This document shows, piece after piece, positions 6,653 to 7,097 of a stretch of DNA of 7,097 bases. The translations under genes and the position numbers were made by a program. The stretch's first letter is position 1; every line of letters begins with the position of its first letter. A model generated the notes under the pieces. That model was not told where the DNA came from and made no database searches. It was given only the letters and a program-made list of their open reading frames with translations. Origin of the DNA: Elusimicrobiota bacterium (GTDB taxonomy: Bacteria > CAYTYR01 > UBA6262); assembly GCA_003153935.1 (NCBI GenBank), contig PMCA01000027.1, positions 1 through 7,097 on the forward strand, given 5' to 3'.

Positions 6653-6730
6653 TAGAGAGTGTCAGAGTGTCAAGGCTTAGGTTTAAATATTCCCCAACAC
6701 TCATTTTTGACCCTTTGACACTTGACCCTC
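6644..6730. repeat. Intergenic inverted-repeat cluster of GTGTCA units
   Basis: GAGTGTCA occurs three times on the plus strand (6644, 6657, 6665). The opposite orientation follows as TTGACCC (6707), TTGACAC (6715) and TTGACCC (6722). The stretch 6657-6675 can pair with 6712-6730 with 17 matches, one mismatch and two one-base bulges around a 36-nt loop. GAGTGTCAA also occurs at 785-793 beside the rRNA promoters. It may be a REP-like element, an operator array or a hairpin. Confidence 0.6.
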
Positions 6731-6767
6731 TTCTTTGATACCGTTTTTTCGTGGAACTTTTTGCCAG

Positions 6768-6819
6768 CCCTAATGTCTTAACTAGTGGAAGTAAAATTAG
6801 GGGTTATCCCCGGGGGGAG
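6768..6819 (+). promoter_or_regulatory. Structured leader and Shine-Dalgarno of the last gene
   Basis: CCCTAAT (6768-6774) can pair with ATTAGGG (6796-6802). The overlapping GGGG (6800-6803) can instead pair with CCCC (6808-6811). The two stems exclude each other. The strong Shine-Dalgarno GGAG (6816-6819), at the end of a six-G run, is 6 nt before ATG. A clear promoter was not found: TAAAAT (6792-6797) lacks a -35, and TTGACA at 6715 lacks a good -10. Riboswitch status is not claimed. Confidence 0.4.
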
Positions 6820-6825
6820 ATAAAA

Positions 6826-7097
6826 ATGCAGATTAAAAAAGAAACATTGCTTCTGTTCGTGATCGCCGTTTTGGCCTCTTTGTTTTGCAGCAGCATCAGC
6901 CACGCTGCCACCCAGTCTTTCGGTTTACGCTGCCGTACCAAGATCATCCGCGACGGCCAGGTAACTTACGAGAATCGCCACTATAATTACAATTTTCTGG
7001 TACAGATGGTCAGCGATAATGATGGTTACAAGGGCGAAAGCCAGCTTAACGGTAAACCCTTTATTACCGCCAGGCCGCAGGAACGTTATTCCGTTGC
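6826..7097 (+). CDS. Exported protein of unknown function, N-terminal part
   Basis: An open frame runs from ATG 6826 to the window edge (90 codons plus 2 bases, no stop). It starts MQIKKETLLLFVIAVLASLF, a typical signal peptide with a basic start and a hydrophobic core. SHA before ATQ, near residue 27, is a likely signal peptidase I site. The Cys at residue 21 lacks a good lipobox (Phe at -1), so a lipoprotein is unlikely. The mature part (RCRTKIIRDGQVTYENRHYNYN and onward) is polar and rich in Tyr, Asn and Arg, with one Cys near residue 36. I do not recognise the family. GGAG 6 nt upstream fixes the start. It is transcribed away from the radical SAM operon. The product is probably periplasmic or surface-located. 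Confidence 0.85.
   Translation, partial: MQIKKETLLLFVIAVLASLFCSSISHAATQSFGLRCRTKIIRDGQVTYENRHYNYNFLVQMVSDNDGYKGESQLNGKPFITARPQERYSV

Noticed and set aside
6644-6730. CRISPR array
   Set aside because: Units are 7-8 bp, irregularly spaced and inverted, with no spacers of constant length and no cas genes.
6740-6825. Known riboswitch class in the last gene's leader
   Set aside because: No conserved core of c-di-GMP, preQ1 or other classes I know could be matched.

Overview
The window is a piece of bacterial chromosome. It carries the 5' third of a 16S rRNA gene, four complete protein genes, a short overlapping gene of the YacP type, and the start of a sixth gene that runs off the right edge. 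The 16S has a perfect 27F site and a perfect EUB338 site, so it is bacterial; the EUB338 match argues against Planctomycetes and Verrucomicrobia. The PorV/PorQ-type outer-membrane barrel means a diderm cell. The combination recalls uncultivated lineages such as Omnitrophota or Elusimicrobiota. That placement is a guess from memory and needs a 16S search.

Layout. Positions 1-463 (minus) are the 16S 5' part. Positions 464-814 hold its leader (hairpins and a boxA-like antitermination site) and two sigma70-type promoters. tyrS (815-1990, minus) lies directly upstream of the rRNA operon in the same direction, with no visible terminator between them. A 66-bp divergent region separates tyrS from a class A penicillin-binding protein gene (2057-4045, plus). 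A bidirectional hairpin terminator (4070-4090) closes that gene and the convergent PorV/PorQ-family gene (4120-5049, minus). Upstream of the latter is a two-gene unit on the minus strand: a radical SAM protein with a SPASM/twitch-like tail (5673-6617) overlapping, by ATGA, a YacP/Rae1-like NYN-domain putative RNase (5179-5676). An inverted-repeat cluster (6644-6730) and a structured leader precede a partial exported protein (6826-7097, plus).

Themes. Translation (16S, TyrRS, a probable ribosome-linked RNase) and cell envelope (PBP, outer-membrane barrel, exported protein) are interleaved, but nothing seen ties them into one pathway. The most striking pattern is in the starts. The PBP and radical SAM genes have sigma70 -10 boxes only 5-6 nt before ATG and no Shine-Dalgarno, so their mRNAs are probably leaderless; tyrS is close to this. 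The barrel gene, the NYN gene and the last gene have ordinary Shine-Dalgarno sites. No CRISPR array, transposase, phage gene, tRNA or convincing defence system is visible. The best candidates for something undescribed are the coupled radical SAM/NYN pair and the shared-box divergent promoter.
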